This document shows, piece after piece, positions 43,421 through 55,344 of a DNA stretch of 64,000 nucleotides. The notes under the pieces were generated by a model. That model did not search any database. It worked only from the letters and a program-made list of their open reading frames with translations, and was not told the origin of the DNA. The stretch is from Astropecten irregularis (lineage: Eukaryota; Echinodermata; Asteroidea; Paxillosida; Astropectinidae): positions 3,348,001 through 3,412,000 of the forward strand of contig OZ020263.1 of the NCBI GenBank assembly GCA_963971285.1. Direction: 5' to 3'. Position 1 is the first letter of the stretch. The number at the start of each line of letters is the position of its first letter. The position numbers and the translations under genes were made by a program.

Positions 43421-44658
43421 CATATTTTGTTATTAATTTTGGAGAATGAATTTTTTTCTTTTGAAACGTCAAAGTCTTCTTCTTCCAACCCTTCTTCTTT
43501 CGTGTGTGCGAGTTTTGATGTCGTGTTGTAATACCTTTCCAAGCAAACTATTAATACACCATCAGAGCGCTCACATCACGTGCCTGCCAGTACTGAATCA
43601 CTCACGTCACGTCAAAGTTGGCCCAGGTTACCTGGCCAAGTTACCAATGGCAATCAAACAGAAAAAAAAGAAAGAAAGAAAGTACAACCCGTAGACCAGA
43701 ATAAGGGGGAGCTCTAGAACTCCGGATGGTACAGGGAAACTGATCGGGAAGCGTGATGGAGAAAAACAAGGCAGCTCTGCTGAAAAGTACCGTGACCTTG
43801 TCAGTCTCTCTTACCTGGCGTGCTTGTGGTTTCTCTTGCCCACTTTTTTGCCCCTTTTGCCATTATGGGTCGATACCAGTCGGAAACATTAATCATCACA
43901 GCAAACCATATGGACTGTGGGGAGTTTTTTTTAATTTTCTTGTTCTTATTGTTCACTCTGTTTTTGGTTTTGTTGGACGAGGCTGTGTTGGTGACGTCAT
44001 AGAAGGGGGGGGGGGGGGGCTTGTGCTGGGCCGCAGTGCACGGCGTTGACATATTGACCCGGTGGGGCTGTCTGTGTATGACGGGGGGAAGGAGGGGGGC
44101 TAAGGGGTGTTGTGCTAGAGGGGGGAAGGAATGGGTTGTTGGTGCGACATTTTGAGTTCAAGGTTGTAAATGGCGTCGCCTTTAGTTGTTGATGATGATG
44201 TTGTTGATGTTTCCTTATGTCTTGTGCTGAAAGATGATTGGGAGAATTTGCACCAAATGTGTCTTTTTTCACATCATCTGTAAGGAAGGAAATGTTACTA
44301 TGTTTATAGTTCTCGATGTCATTCAAATGAAACCAAAATGGTTTTAAGGTCATCCATTTAGTCATTCAAGGTCATATAGCTATACCTAACGTAACCCAAT
44401 GTACTATTGGGTTGAAACCATGCCCCATCATACCCTAATGTTAAAAGAACCTTTTTTCTTTAAATCGTTGTGGCCTGGGTACACCATTCTGTTTTAGGTT
44501 TTATCCAACCCAATCTAACCAGTCATTTCGGGAAGTGATGTTGAAGCTTAAGAATGGTCTTTATAAGTTTATGTACCGACTTTCTATTATACACCCAGGT
44601 AAATTTCTAATTTCTAATTCTAAATTGCTTCAGAGCAAATCTTGCCGTATTCATACTG
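43421..44658. other. Unannotated stretch with G-rich tract
   Basis: G runs at 44006-44130 (one of about 15 G, then GGGGGGAAGGAGGGGGG) are strong G-quadruplex candidates. A perfect 8 bp hairpin AACCCAAT/ATTGGGTT lies at about 44392. Frames at 43753-44049 and 43997-44365 are translations of this tract. Confidence 0.4.
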
Positions 44659-44801
44659 GGGTGGATTTCACCAAACTCATCGTAACTTACTATCAATCTT
44701 AGGACGTCGTATATGCATTGAAGTCCTACGTATGATACGATGGGTTATCCTTCGTAACTCGAGTTACGATCCATCGTAAGGCTTCGTGAAATCGACCCTT
44801 G
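44659..44801 (-). mobile_element. MITE-B, full length
   Basis: Reverse copy of the 40.7 kb element. The left end GGTGGATTTCACCAAACTCA and right end GGCTTCGTGAAATCGACC are inverted. GGTTATCCTTCGTAACTCGA and GTTACGATCCATCGTAAGG match the family body. The ends are better conserved than the turn. Confidence 0.85.
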
Positions 44802-46900
44802 GTCTGTTTGGTGGCGCTGAAGACGTATCCGTCCGATAAAATGTTCAAACGATGCCCCAAATGATGACTTTGACTTTCCCTGACAAGGAAATGACGATGT
44901 AGTTCCAGGAATAAAAAATCTGCAAGATGTCACCCATTCCAAAACTCTTCCTCACGATCACCTTCTGTAAAAAAAAAAATGTAATCATGATAAAAAAACA
45001 ATAATTATTAACAGGTTATTAAGTCTTCCCGTGACGATTTCTGGTTAGGAAGGGGGTGTCTATTAAAGTGACGCCCCACACACGGGGATCGGAGCTAGGT
45101 AGGGGGACAAAACTGTCACCGCAGCGCGAAGTAAAGTTAAGGTATACGGGACATGATGGATGGGTACACGGTGCTGGTAGTGACGTGACGCTGGGTGCAT
45201 GCTAGCTGTGTGCGTATGTGTATGAGTTATTGCACGTGTCGCGTGGAATGAGGAGGGGATGAGGCGGACAGGGGTCTCCCCGTCAGGGAGGGTTGGAAGT
45301 ACTTTTCACGGGGCGAGGAAGACGGACTACTTGGGGAGAGAGTGAGGGACTTGGGAATGGCGTGTGGACCTTATTATTTGTGTCAACATGTTGACATTTT
45401 CGTATTTGTGAGAACAGTCTTAGAAAAACGCACACACATTACTTCATCTTTGTCACAGTATATTACGCGTGAAATATTCGTCGGGGAATCTTTCCACTTT
45501 CCACTGGCAAATGATTCAAAATTTCAAAGTTCAAAATGATTAATGTTTGTTGCTCTTTCATCTGTGCACTGAAAATTATTGTTTTATTATCCTTTAAATG
45601 CAACGATTGATATTCATATCAAAACGAATGTTTACATAATTATAATTTTAAGTCCTGTACTCCTTCGAATCCGTCTGTAAGGTGAAGAGACCATCAGTCT
45701 TGTTTCAGTGTGAGGGACTGGTTTCTCCATACCATAGGGGTGGATGCATTCATTGCTGCCGTGCTGTGGACTAGGGACCCCTTCCAGTCATATTTATCCT
45801 TTTGGAAGACCATCACTCTTGTTTCTTTAAGAGGGAACTTAATTTGTAAAGTTTGCCCTATTCATTTGAATCTTTCATTTGGAAGATTCTTTGATCATAA
45901 CTATCTTAAAAATCTGAACATCTGAAATAAGCACTAATTCCAATATTCCCCCTACAAAAAACCACGCACGTTTACCTTCGTGACAATACGAAGATATAAT
46001 TTCACGCACGAATCAAAAACTAAAACCAGATATCAGTATGTACTTTTTACGGAATTGTGATGATCAGAATTCGTTATGGAATGATCAACGGGTTTCATAA
46101 AAAGATTTGCCACATTTACCCCAGGGGGAACCCCCGGTCCTAGCAGAATTCCCTTGTAACGCTATTTATGTGGGAAGCTAAAATTCTCTTCTTTGTTTTT
46201 GCCAATTTATTGATATTAGAAGTATTAACATGGGACCAGGTAAACAGATTATAAATGCCAAAGATTTAAAGACGTCACAATACAAAGCTCAAGTGCAACG
46301 AGTCGATAGAAAGGTAAAAACATCCAAGAGTTGAAAGTACTTTTTTCGTGCCACTCTTCCCTCCCCTTCATCAAACCACGTATCCATTGTTGGAAATCCC
46401 GTAAATCTTAACTCACAAACCAACAAAAGTTTCAAAAACAAATGAGAAACACAAACTGTTGTTGTTGTTGTTGTATTGCGTGACACCCAGAAATACCGAA
46501 GACCCACGGCTCAGCTTATAACCTCACCAATCTTTTTTAGGGGGAATGATTTAGAGGCCCTTGGCGGTTGGCTGTCAAGAGCGCGCCAGGAGCCAGCGGA
46601 TCTGTACGGCGCAGGTGAACCCGCTGCTTGGCTCCGGTGGCCCGGTTGTCCGCGGGAACAGCGTGGGAAGCTATAGAATGCCGGAGACACGCTCGGCGCA
46701 ACTGGTGTGGACTTTGGGAGGGGTTGGTGGGGGAAAGAACTCTTTCAGAAGTTTCTTTCTTTTTCAATAAGTGGATGATGCAACCAGTGTATTACATTGT
46801 AGTCTTATGCTTAACTGCCGAACAAAGAGAGTGACGAAAAATTGAAAATTTTAGCAAATCAATTTTGATCCTCTCGAGTGGGTACCGCCGGCAGCGCACA
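44802..46900. other. Unannotated stretch
   Basis: A GC-rich patch at 46550-46720 and a GTT run at 46458. No exon or repeat copy recognised. Confidence 0.4.
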
Positions 46901-48900
46901 CGAATCTCCATCGGTACAAAGGTTGATAGACTACGGTAAAACTCCTCCCCAAATCACTATATTGTCCGACGTGTAGGTCGTAGGTCCGAATCCCACCCCA
47001 TCACCCTGTGGATCTATTTCTTCCCATTGTCAAAAACTTCGAAATTCGAAATTCACTATCCCTTTATCTAAATTCACATTAGGGCCACAATAGCGCTAAA
47101 TACACAAAGGGGCAAGTTTACGAAACGGAGGCTTAGGCTTAGGCTCCGGCATTGACATCCATACGCTGGAAATATAGGTTGTGGGTTTTCACTGAAGCTG
47201 AAACTCTGTTTTCCTTTTCAAACCAGAGAATATACCTCGGAACCACAGCCAAAATCCTTATTTTAATACCAGTATTTCAGAATGCATTCACGAAATGGAG
47301 CCATAGCCTGAGACGGAGCCTGAGCTTATAAGCCATCAAAAGTTCAATGTGATTCAAAAACCTAAAACCATGTTGTTGAAGCTATGTTGTTGCTGCTGCT
47401 GTTGTTGCTGTTTGTTGTTGTTGTTGTTGTTTGTACTAAGTAATGCCACGAGTAACCTAAATGAATAAAGAGCTGAAGCATCAATGATCAATAACAATTA
47501 TCACTAAACGACCCTACCAGAATCCAGCAAAGAATCAAACAACAAAATCCATTTGACACAAGGCACTCTTCAGCCAAAGGTATAATTGATGTGAGTTGAG
47601 GATTCCAAATGCATCACCCGTCGGCGTGTGTATGTGAAAAAAAGTGCAACGCCAGTCCTCCTCCCAAAACAACTTCTTGCCAAACCTTCCTCTCTATAAA
47701 CCAACTTACGGAAGAAGTCGAACCTCTCCCGCTGTTTTCAACTTAATTACAGGGACATCTTTTTTGATACGTCAGAAACTCCACTTGCTACTCCATCAAC
47801 TTTACTGGAGAAAGGAACCCCCAAGAAACAACAACATCTGACGGAGAGAGTTGGCCTACGGAATTTCTTTTGGCGAGTGTGTCACGCAACATACTTAAGG
47901 TCCTATGTCGGTATACCAGACAAGTTGTCACTCTGCAACAAGCAAGGGTAGAGGGGTTTTATTTCTAAAGCTAGCCAAGACGGAGGTACTAAGATTGACA
48001 ACAATGCCTGGCTTTGATGGAGAGGAGCACACCTGACCAACTTTTCGCCTTAACCCTGCCTTCCCAGTCACAGCCAGAAACCCCCTGCCTGTTGAAGCTC
48101 GGCTTCTCCTCCATGAATGGTTCCATTCCGTATACCACAGCTCTACAGCTCTCCATCGCCTCGTGTCGGAGTGATTCGAGGGGGGCCTCCGTGAAACTAT
48201 GTCAGTGTTCTCCTCAGTTGTTGTATTTTGTTTTATGTTGGGCGCTGATTGTCAGAGCAAAGTTCACAGTCAAAGACCCAGACAACAGTCTCGTGGTGTG
48301 TAAAGTTTCATTCATACCATTTTCACTCACTCCTTCGGAAGGACTGTACTTTTAGTTCGAGATCCCGACCTGTGTTTAAACTCCTGCAGCATCAAAATAA
48401 AAATCAAGATCAGAGTATTCGTGAGTCTACATTGTCAGTGCTATTCAGGTGAGATATTTAAAACTTTTTCTTCATAAAAAACAAACAAAATCAGTAACCA
48501 TTTTACAAGAAGCTTTTGAGAAAGTTTAACTAAACATTTTGCTATTTTGTAGCCCGGGGTGAAGTCAGTTTCTTTCTTGGCTTATTTTGTGAAACATTTC
48601 GTGTTCTTTAAGATTAAAAGAAATTGACTGAATTAATGTAAACCCATTTAAAATATGAAGAAATTGTTCTAGTCTCATTTTTATTTCGTTTGATGATTAA
48701 TTATTTATCCAATCAATCATGAATTATTTCAAATTGAAATAGGAGTAAATTGCGCAGTTTTGGACATTGTAACTCTTAAATCCGGAAAACAAATAATAGT
48801 AGTGCAAATAGTCTGGTCTCTCAGATGTCATCACGTTTGCTCCTCACATACCTTGAATTCCGTTGAAGCTCTGGTTGCCTCAAGGTGCCATACCATTCTG
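46901..48900. other. Unannotated stretch; weak repeat signs
   Basis: GTAGGTCCGAATCCC near 46979 resembles a B box (one mismatch) without a clear A box. ACGAAACGGAGGCTTAGGCT (47120) and ACGAAATGGAGCCATAGCCT (47290) are direct partial repeats, perhaps ends of a decayed element. GTT/GCT repeats lie at 47385-47431. Confidence 0.35.
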
Positions 48901-49900
48901 CTGAGAGCCAGTAGACCTCAGAACCTATTATTATTATTACCGGTATGGTAACAGTGTCGAGCCGCCGTAAACAAGACACTTGTGGCAGAACAGCTGCATG
49001 TAGAAGTATAGCAGCACAGTCTGAACTTACCAGCGTACTGTACACAGCAGCAGTTTGATTATAACATGGCTTTGAGAGCAGCAGCAAAATGTTTTGAGTA
49101 ACAGCATGTAGCGACAGCAGCAGCAATGCTGCAGCGCCGGTGCTAGCAGCAGCAACTGCCGTATCACCGGTAATATAGCACATACAACGAATGAAACGCC
49201 TTACAAACTAAAATTGCTGCAGTTATGTCAACATATAACATGGCACCAAATTATGAGCAGCAGCGGTTGTTGGCTTGACGGCACCTGCAGCAACAGCAGC
49301 AACAGCAGCAACAGCAGCAACAGCAGCAACAGCAGCAACAGCAGCAACAGCAGCAACAGCAGCAACAGCAGCAACAGCAGCAACAGCAGCAACAGCAGCA
49401 ACAGCAGCAACAGCAGCAACAGCAGCAACAGCAGCAACAGCAGCAACAGCAACAGCATGGCTTGCTTCACAATATCAGCATGAGTTACAGCAGCAGCAGC
49501 ATGATCAGACTCAACCTGGCTGGCGCAAAGTCCCAGCATTCTGCAGAAACAGCAACACTTACAGCAGCGTATACACCAGCATCAGAGACAGAGGGTTCAG
49601 TCAGGCAGTGAACTTGATAGCGCAGAAGTAAAGTAGCAGTTAGGCAGACTAGCCAAGCAACGCACCGCAGTGCACAGCAGGAGTGGGGAACACACATGAC
49701 AGCAGCAACAAATGTATCACATGCCCTAACAATACCACAGTGGACTCCCAAACAGCATTAGCTATGCAGCTGCAGCTAATTATGTAGCGAAAAAGCGAAA
49801 TATAAACACATCCAAAAAACAGCTACTGCAGCCAACTGCAGCAATATCAGAAGCAACGCAACAGCAGCAGCTACAGCAGCAGCAAGAGTCTAATCCAAAG
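48901..49900. repeat. CAG-rich region with 9 bp CAGCAACAG array
   Basis: 49286-49457 is a nearly perfect nine-base tandem array of about 19 units. CAG and CAGCAG strings extend at lower density from about 49000 to 49890. The array gives open frames reading Ser-Asn-Ser, Ala-Ala-Thr and, on the minus strand, an 80-residue run of leucine, with no unique coding flank. Confidence 0.9.
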
Positions 49901-50733
49901 TGACAGATGAATAAAATGGTCAGGTACCAAACTGCAATGTAATTTGAATGAATGGACACTCATTTAAGGGAACCAGACTATCACATTGTCCGTGTCATTT
50001 CAAATAGCATAGTTATAATTCTGAAGAATGCAACTTTATATTAAAACCTTCTAAAAAAAATCAACTTTAGTCGAAATCACAGCGAAAGTGATTTTTGTTT
50101 CTGTTTTGCTTTGTTTCGTTTTGTTTGTTTGTTTGTTTGTCTGTTTGTTTTTAACCACCATACCACTTTCCTTTTGAATGATTCAGCTGATTTTCGCCAG
50201 TAAAATGGCGAGCCAATGTTTTCGAGTTGGTATCACAATTTAAGTTTAACAGCGAGTTTGCGCACTTCGTGGTCTTGTCCGGTCTCTGCACACGAAATAA
50301 GAAAAATCATGTTAGTCGTTATTATCTTTTCAATGTAGGACTGGAAAATAGACAATTCTTCTAGCGTAATTAAATTTATATACCGTTTAGCTCTGAGAGT
50401 GAGAACAATTTTGTTTTCCGATTCTACCAAAGCCGTGTACTCCTTTCAAGACGTATAGCGTGTGGCAAGCAACCAGGCCAGACTGTTTACAATATTTAAG
50501 GTACACGCGAATCTGACATAGGCTTCGGTGACGAAACACAGTGAAAAATACTGAATGTAATACAGATTTTATTTGGATAAACATGGATTTATACCAAAGA
50601 GCCTTAATTTGAAAACACACATGGAAAAATGCTTGCTATAACTGGTCCTCTGAGACTCATAGTGATTCGCTGTTGTTGTGAAGTTGCTCTTTCTTGTGGG
50701 CCTGTTCGAACGATTTGCAAGGTTTTGGGTCGC
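49901..50733. other. Unannotated stretch
   Basis: GTTT repeats at 50108-50152. Otherwise unique DNA. Confidence 0.4.
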
Positions 50734-50741
50734 CCAAAGTG

Positions 50742-51621
50742 CAGCGGCGTAGCTACGGGGGGGCCTGGGGGGGCACGTGCCCCCCCACAAATTCTGTGTG
50801 CCCCCCCAGGTGCCCCCCCACAAAAAATCGTGGGTATAGAAAAAAATTTAAGTGTTATCTGCAGGGTATGATAGCTATAAAGGAAATAAAAACAACTTAA
50901 CAGCTTCTACTGTTCCAAAATTATATTTTTTTACTTTCAGCAAATGTTCCTGAGTCCTTAAAACTCTATAGTGAAGAAATCTGTGCAAAATTTCAGTGTA
51001 AAAATGCAATTTTCTTACGCGCCTACGGTTGCGAACTTCAAAACAGCCCATCTGCCATTTTGTCTGGTTTGGCTAGTTAGTCTGGTCCCCAGATTGAATT
51101 TCTCCCGCTCATTAGTGTTGGATTAAAAAGAAATAATGAAGTAATAATATAAATAAATGAATAAATTTATCGGAACAATTGCTTCCAAAATAAGGCTCAG
51201 ATTGCACCAGAGAATATCTAGAACCCCTGAGCTTCCAGGGCCCTTAAGCGGGCCCTGGACCCCGGCCGCAAGGCCTTCGCGCTTATCCATGATTTTCCAG
51301 GGAGCGTGGAAATAAAATGCACCAATTCAATAGCGATGGATGCGTTTCGGGAAGATCAAAGCTAGCTAATTTTGTCTTCCCCCTCTTTTTCAGCTCTTTT
51401 GGAGTCTTTCTGTTTCCCTTTTATTAATTTTTTTTCTGTTTCTTTTTCTTTTTTTTTTTGCTTGAAGAAAAGGTTGCCCCACGCCAGCTGGATCCGCCGC
51501 CCCCCCTGCATTTCTCATATTTTGCAAATCTCCAGTTTTGAAAAAATTCCGGGTGCCCCCCCACAAAATTCCCAGGCCCCCCCAGTGCCCCCCTGCTGAA
51601 AAAATCCTAGCTACGCCGCTG
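50742..51621. mobile_element. Non-autonomous hAT-type element
   Basis: The 880 bp element starts CAGCGGCGTAGCTACG and ends TAGCTACGCCGCTG, with further inverted G/C-rich segments just inside (GGCACGTGCCCCCCC and its counterparts). It is flanked by a perfect 8 bp duplication CCAAAGTG at 50734-50741 and 51622-51629. An 8 bp target duplication with CAG-type TIRs is diagnostic of the hAT superfamily. No transposase frame is visible, so it is non-autonomous. The intact TSD implies a fairly recent insertion. Confidence 0.9.
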
Positions 51622-51629
51622 CCAAAGTG

Positions 51630-52940
51630 TGATAGAAATATCGCAGTTTGGTTGTAATTTTAGCACCTGATTTCCTCGTTATATACGAGCATTTATACGG
51701 CTCATTGTATATAAAATGTTGCATTTGGGATCACGTTGATGCGTTCATATAGCCGCCCGAGAGTTATAAATTGTTCTGGTGTCAGCACCGCTGTTGGAAT
51801 GAGCCGGGCGGATTAGGGCAAATTTGTCTAGCATTCGATCTGAGTTCACCCGTGAAATCCCCCTCTGTGACGGGGGGAGGCTGCCTTGCAGCTCTCCTTG
51901 CTTGATGGGAAGTTTGGGCTGTGTTCGTGGGGGCTTTCGGGGGAGAGAGAAAGACTGGAAAAACTGAAGGGGAGTTTGTTGCCTGAGGGCCCCGGGAGCC
52001 GAATGACCTCCAGTCGGAAGCGAGAGGAGTTCGCCTCGGAGTTTGCCGCTCCGGCATCCGTCATCGGTTTGCCGCTGGGGATATCGAGGCCGGGGCTAGC
52101 GCGACGGGAGAAAAACAGAGTTCCACAATAAAAAGAAAGCACATCAGAGAGAAAGAAGGGACCATATTCTTGATTCCCGATTTCCCAGGATGCTAAAACA
52201 GAAGGAGGCTGATCAGAGAAAACAGCGTGGGGCAATGAGGATGTCTTTCTTCGGTGGTCATCGGGCGAGTCGCGGTGTGCTCTGGTTGGCCCCGTTTTGG
52301 TGGGGGTTGCACATGCACCGTGTCCGCCCCGGGCGGTGCTTGTACCCCACGGAAACATTGGCCGTGGAGGTTGACAGATTCAAGGGTATAGGATTGGATG
52401 GTTGCGGTGGTTCTTCGGGGGTCACCGCGGGCCAAGGTCGTTCCAAACTCTTGGGCTCACAGCTCGAAATGAGTTTTAATCAAAATGGAAATCAAAAAAC
52501 AAAACAGATATTTATCGATCCGATCCACTAAACTAGAAACACGATGGGAGACTTTTGAGACGTTGGCGGCAGCAGACTGAAGTCTCTTTTTGCTATCTTT
52601 GAGCATGCGCGCGCATTTGTGAGCATGCGCGTTGTTGTGCGCGTGCGCTATCAACTTGAAGACCCAGCTCCAAAGTCTCCCATTGGTCAAACTAGCAACC
52701 TCTGATCTGTAACCCCATTATAGGTTCCCACTGTCTTACGATTCATTACGAACGCCACGATTTGTCATATTGTAGCTGATCAAGGAATTTCTCTGATATT
52801 TCTTGTATGGTTACTAAAGGTATAGGCCTACCCCACATAGCGTCACTGCAAATCTTAACTGAGAGTTCGCAGGAAATCTGAGCAGAATGGTGATAGTAAT
52901 GTATAAGGTTGTTCCCGAACACCATGCGATTTGGAAGCCA
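51630..52940. other. Unannotated stretch with CpG-rich patch
   Basis: 51780-52460 is GC- and CpG-rich. Long overlapping frames on both strands (170 codons minus at 51846-52358, 113 plus at 52190-52531) show no recognisable domain, as expected in GC-rich non-coding DNA. It might be a promoter-associated CpG patch. Confidence 0.35.
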
Positions 52941-53100
52941 GATCTTTTAAAAAGATCAAAAAGATTTTTGGTCGTTGTTTTACTAATTTCTGTATAAATC
53001 ACCATTTCAGGCGGAAACATTTTAACGGTAGGTTTCTACTAGCATTATCTGTAAGTTATACGTAAATCTGTGTCTTACCAAAGCATGGTACTACCTTTAA
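52941..53100 (+). mobile_element. MITE-A, right half
   Basis: Starts at the central palindrome (GATCTTTTAAAAAGATC) and runs to the end AAGCATGGTACTACCTTTAA. The left half is missing. It abuts a MITE-D copy. Confidence 0.85.
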
Positions 53101-53101
53101 G

Positions 53102-53450
53102 CATTAAAAGTCTTCCTTGATCAAACAGGATTACCAATCAATTTTCATGTGATGTTTACTGCTTTTGATTTGTATTTGGCCATTGTTTGCCGAGCAGAAC
53201 ATTCACAAGGAGTTTTGGCTGGCATAATGATGATGACTAGAGCAGGCTAGTCGAAACGTTGAGACCTTACGAAAAGTGCGAACGAAATAGAAGTGCGAAA
53301 GTACTAACGATTCTTACATGGTGTTTCCGCAACATACCAATTGTCACCATGCAAAACCTCGAATCTGAACATACTGCTTTTATTCACCACGTTTTTGTTT
53401 GTGCTTAAGCAAATTTTGGTGCTTAGCAGCTCTATGAAATCGGCCCAAGG
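53102..53450 (-). mobile_element. MITE-D, split by a family C insertion
   Basis: The left part 53102-53226 (GTCTTCCTTGATCAAACAGG, TTCACAAGGAGTTTTGGCTG) and right part 53367-53450 (TGTGCTTAAGCAAATTTTGG, CTATGAAATCGGCCC) together match the reverse of 12357-12602. The outer left terminus is truncated at the MITE-A fragment. Confidence 0.8.
53228..53366 (+). mobile_element. Family C hammerhead-bearing insert
   Basis: It starts ATGATGA, one base, GACTAG-AGCAGG-CTAGTC, GAAA, CGTT, GAGACC and continues with the family tail to GTCACCATGCAAAACCTC. The 5' strand of stem I and the first core base are missing at the insertion edge. It sits inside a MITE-D copy, so it is the younger of the two. Confidence 0.75.
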
Positions 53451-54712
53451 TTAGCCTATTATGTCCCATGCATTGCCTTCAGTGAATATGATAGTTCAAT
53501 GACGACCATGACTCAATCTATTTAGCACGTGCGCGCATCTCCTTTTCTTCCCCTATCTACAACTGTCAACTTCACATTGTCTTTAAATCCTAATCCCATT
53601 TCATCCTCGCGATAATCACGGAACAATAACACAGAACCTGACTGACTAGTTCGTCTGTGTGTATTTTGGTAGGAGGTTATACATTATGACAAGTCAGCAT
53701 GTGATGCTGCTATCCCAAGTTCACCATCTAGAAAAAAAACCCTCTTGATCCTACATAATCATACGTATATAAGTGCGCTTTCTTAAAACGACAAATGTAG
53801 ATGCCGATTGCGCCTTATAATAGGGTCAACAGACCCCCCCCCACCCCCCTCCCCTCCGTAATCCCAATTTGTTTTACCCAGCCACGAAAAGACAGGAATA
53901 GTGACTTTTTAACTCGAGACCCCCAAAATAAGAAAGAGACACGCTGTTAAAAATGTTTCGCGCGCGCGAAAGGAAATACGACAATTACCCAAGCAATTTG
54001 TGCTAGTGGGTCCTTTGGGGGAAAAATTGAGCAAAGACAATTGCTTTTTTTAGGAAGGAATATTACACTAATGAATGGAACAATTAGTGAGTGGTTTCTT
54101 GTTGGTGTCTTAACATCACGAGGGACTTAATGAACACTGTAGCACATTCGGACTACATGCCTATAAGGTCGCTGTACTATGAGCGCAATTAGCCTACGGT
54201 TCTACCTAATCAGTCAGCCCGGAACATGCAATAACCCGTTTAAGGAGAGCAATTCTTTCCGTTTGTCTTCACCGGACTTTCATGACATTTCCTGCATGAG
54301 GGCGGTAAAGAAGTAAAAAAAAAAAAAAAACACGCCCTCAAGCATGCATGACTCCGTTAATGACCATAACTCAATCATGTAATAATCAGCCCGACACAGG
54401 AATGTCGGATGTATTTCATTGTGGGTACCCCGTCACCATGATTAGAAAGAATAATACTTCATGCGTTATAACTAGTGTATGACCGGTAAGAGGCTATTTC
54501 TCCGGCAGTGCTCTCGTACTTAAATGCATGACTATCTTGTCACTGTATGTACCGCCGTACTATATCATTTCTATCTAAATTGTGTTTGCTGATTATTAAC
54601 GTATACATAGCTTTCTTATTTCGATTTTTTAGAAAGAGTAAGACTTGCGGTGACACCATGTATCATACTCTTTTAGGAAGATGCGTAGTCCTGAAAATGG
54701 CCGATGAGAGTG
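53451..54712. other. Unannotated stretch with CG palindrome
   Basis: A perfect 16-base palindrome TTTCGCGCGCGCGAAA lies at 53956 and contains E2F-like TTTCGCGC on both strands. C runs at 53829-53855. No exon or repeat recognised. Confidence 0.4.
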
Positions 54713-54757
54713 AATTCTCGACGTTTCGACTAGTGTGCTCTAGTCGTCCGCAAAAGA
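54713..54757 (-). ncRNA. Hammerhead-like hairpin remnant
   Basis: On the minus strand GACTAG-AGCACA-CTAGTC is followed by GAAACGTCGAGAA, matching stem II and the 3' core. The CTGANGA side is lost. It is probably dead. Confidence 0.4.
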
Positions 54758-55344
54758 GAGGAAAACAAATCGATTTTTTGGATTTTTTTTTATATAGATT
54801 CTTTTGTACACCATTTATCCAGTGCTTTGAGGGTTATGCTCTTTTACCAAATTTTTAGCAAAAATATTTCATTTCGTTTTGTTTTGTCTCGTTAGGTTTT
54901 ATAATTTTCTGCATGTTGTATCGTTAACTTGTTTTGCATTGCATAAATCCGTAATTTATTTAATTTCATTTCATTATGAATGTGTCATGTATGTACCCAC
55001 ACGGTAGTACTGAATAAAATTTAATTAACATGGTAAAAAAACATTAATAAAACAAGGTGTAACTAGACTAAAATCAAAATCTACATCAAAGGACCCGTCA
55101 ATAGCGTATAATCTCTACTATTAAAAAAAATCACAAAAATCTCGAAAAACAATACGAAATAAGACGGATCCCGGTTGATTCTGTTACGATAATCAAATTG
55201 TGTAATTTCCAATTTTATTGCAAGGAAATGAACAATAAGTTCGTAGAATTTAGACCCAATATGGTATCAATAGAAATGATTGATGTTAACAGGAAGCATG
55301 ACAAATGTCATAATATGCAGATCCAAAATGTACAGAGATCTCAT
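54758..55344. other. Unannotated AT-rich stretch
   Basis: Nothing recognised. Confidence 0.4.

Noticed and set aside
46979..46993. Third SINE from a B-box-like string
   Set aside because: One mismatch, no A box at the right distance, and no shared body with the other SINEs.
49228..49539. Polyleucine frame on the minus strand
   Set aside because: It is the translation of the CAGCAACAG array, with no signal, domain or splice support.
51846..52358. 170-codon minus frame in a CpG-rich patch
   Set aside because: Overlapped by long frames on the other strand, as expected from GC-rich non-coding DNA. No recognisable motif.
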